A stretch of DNA of 7,244 bases, taken from NCBI GenBank assembly GCA_964592635.1, contig CAZQFZ010000108.1:1-7244 (forward strand), given 5' to 3'. Positions 6,684-7,244 of this stretch are shown here, one piece after another. Position numbers and translations under genes: made by a program. Below the pieces are notes generated by a model, which did not search any database, had not been told where the DNA came from, and saw only the letters and a program-made list of their open reading frames with translations. Source of the stretch: VMCP01 sp964592635. Lineage in GTDB: Bacteria > Bacteroidota > Bacteroidia > NS11-12g > UBA955. Position 1 is the first letter of the stretch. Each line of letters starts with the position of its first letter.

Positions 6684-7244
6684 TCACATACATATCATAG
6701 CGTTCGACATGCCCTATCCTCCCAATTACGGAGGTTCGACCGATATGTATTTCAAATTAGTATCCCTTAGAAACTTAGGTATAAAGGTTACGCTTCATGT
6801 TTACTTGTACGATGGAAAGAGTTTATCTAAGGAGTTAGAAGATTCTGTTGATCAACTGTATTATTATCCCCGAAAAGGAGGAAACCCATTTTGGGGCATG
6901 CTACCTTATATTGTGAGCACCCGAAGCGATTTTCAATTGTTGGAGCGATTGAAACAAGACAATTCCCCCATTTTGTTTGAGGGATTGCACACCACCTTTT
7001 TTGTGAATCATCCGGATCTACAAGGCCGAAAAATGGTAGTAAGGGCTCATAACGTGGAGCACAACTACTACAACGCTTTGGCCATTGCTGAGCATTTTTG
7101 GTTGAAAAAATTATTCTTTTTGTGGGAAGCTTGGCGACTTAAGCGCTACGAAAAAGTACTTCATCAAGTTCATGGAATAGCTGCCATTTCGCCTATGGAA
7201 ACCGATTATTTTTCGGGGATTTACGGCAAAACAACTTACATACC
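6676..7244 (+). CDS. Glycosyltransferase (GT-B fold, GT4/GT1-like), partial (C-terminus outside window)
   Basis: An open frame of 189 codons runs from ATG 6676 to the right edge without a stop. It begins MINHIHIIAFDMPYPPNYGG; the DMPYPPNYGG stretch (11-20) is the acceptor-side loop of a GT-B glycosyltransferase family common in Bacteroidota. It continues with KLVSLRNLGIKVTLHVYLYD, YIVSTRSDFQLLERL, ILFEGLHTTFF, VVRAHNVEHNYY (121-132, with R123 to H129 the family-typical RAHNVEH) and GIAAISPMETDYF before the edge. This is the N-terminal half of a protein that would normally be about 370-400 residues; the donor-binding half is missing. The start overlaps the end of the previous glycosyltransferase by 8 bp (6676-6683), so the two are probably translationally coupled and act in the same glycan pathway. 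There is no signal peptide or membrane segment in the visible part. The class is a strong call; the sugar is unknown. Confidence 0.85.
   Translation, partial: MINHIHIIAFDMPYPPNYGGSTDMYFKLVSLRNLGIKVTLHVYLYDGKSLSKELEDSVDQLYYYPRKGGNPFWGMLPYIVSTRSDFQLLERLKQDNSPILFEGLHTTFFVNHPDLQGRKMVVRAHNVEHNYYNALAIAEHFWLKKLFFLWEAWRLKRYEKVLHQVHGIAAISPMETDYFSGIYGKTTYI

Noticed and set aside
1..7244. Defence system, phage, CRISPR, transposon or RNA gene
   Set aside because: No transposase, integrase, terminal repeats, spacer-repeat array or tRNA-like folds were seen; a RecQ helicase next to an HTH protein is not by itself evidence for a defence island.

Overview
The window looks like a chromosomal segment from a member of the Bacteroidota, most likely of the Flavobacteriales type. 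The protein sequences resemble families common in that phylum: a flavobacterial-style long RecQ, a BetR-like regulator, and the 'PYPPNYGG' glycosyltransferase. The base composition is AT-rich, the gene starts lack Shine-Dalgarno sequences, and some intergenic sequence matches the Bacteroidota -7 promoter element TAnnTTTG. The assignment comes from reading the sequence only; no database search was run.

Layout. Positions 1-877 (minus strand) hold the N-terminal three quarters of sucC, the succinyl-CoA synthetase beta subunit, which runs off the left edge. An 80-bp divergent spacer with a perfect 8-bp-arm inverted repeat separates it from a LolD-type ABC ATPase (961-1614, plus). That gene converges, with a 17-bp gap, on a minus-strand gene (1632-2819) for an exported protein with a CsgG/TolB-like N-terminal domain and a beta-rich C-terminal half. 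A 145-bp, very AT-rich divergent spacer (2820-2964) follows, with three direct copies of AAACGAAA.

The right half is one compact plus-strand cluster: a BetR-like HTH regulator (2965-3957), a 632-residue RecQ-family helicase (3959-5857), a GT4-type glycosyltransferase interrupted by a 100-N assembly gap (5854-6683), and the N-terminal half of a second glycosyltransferase (6676 to the right edge). The genes are separated by 1 bp, a 4-bp overlap and an 8-bp overlap, so they are probably co-transcribed and translationally coupled. This puts a DNA-repair helicase, an uncharacterised regulator and glycan-building enzymes in one transcription unit.

No RNA genes, insertion sequences, CRISPR arrays or phage genes are visible. 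I see no clear evidence of a wholly new system. The points most worth following up are the regulator-recQ-glycosyltransferase unit with its repeated putative operator, the unusual RecQ variant, the CsgG-like two-domain exported protein, and the assembly gap, whose true length cannot be 100 bp if the gene is intact. No gene-free stretch exceeds 300 bases.
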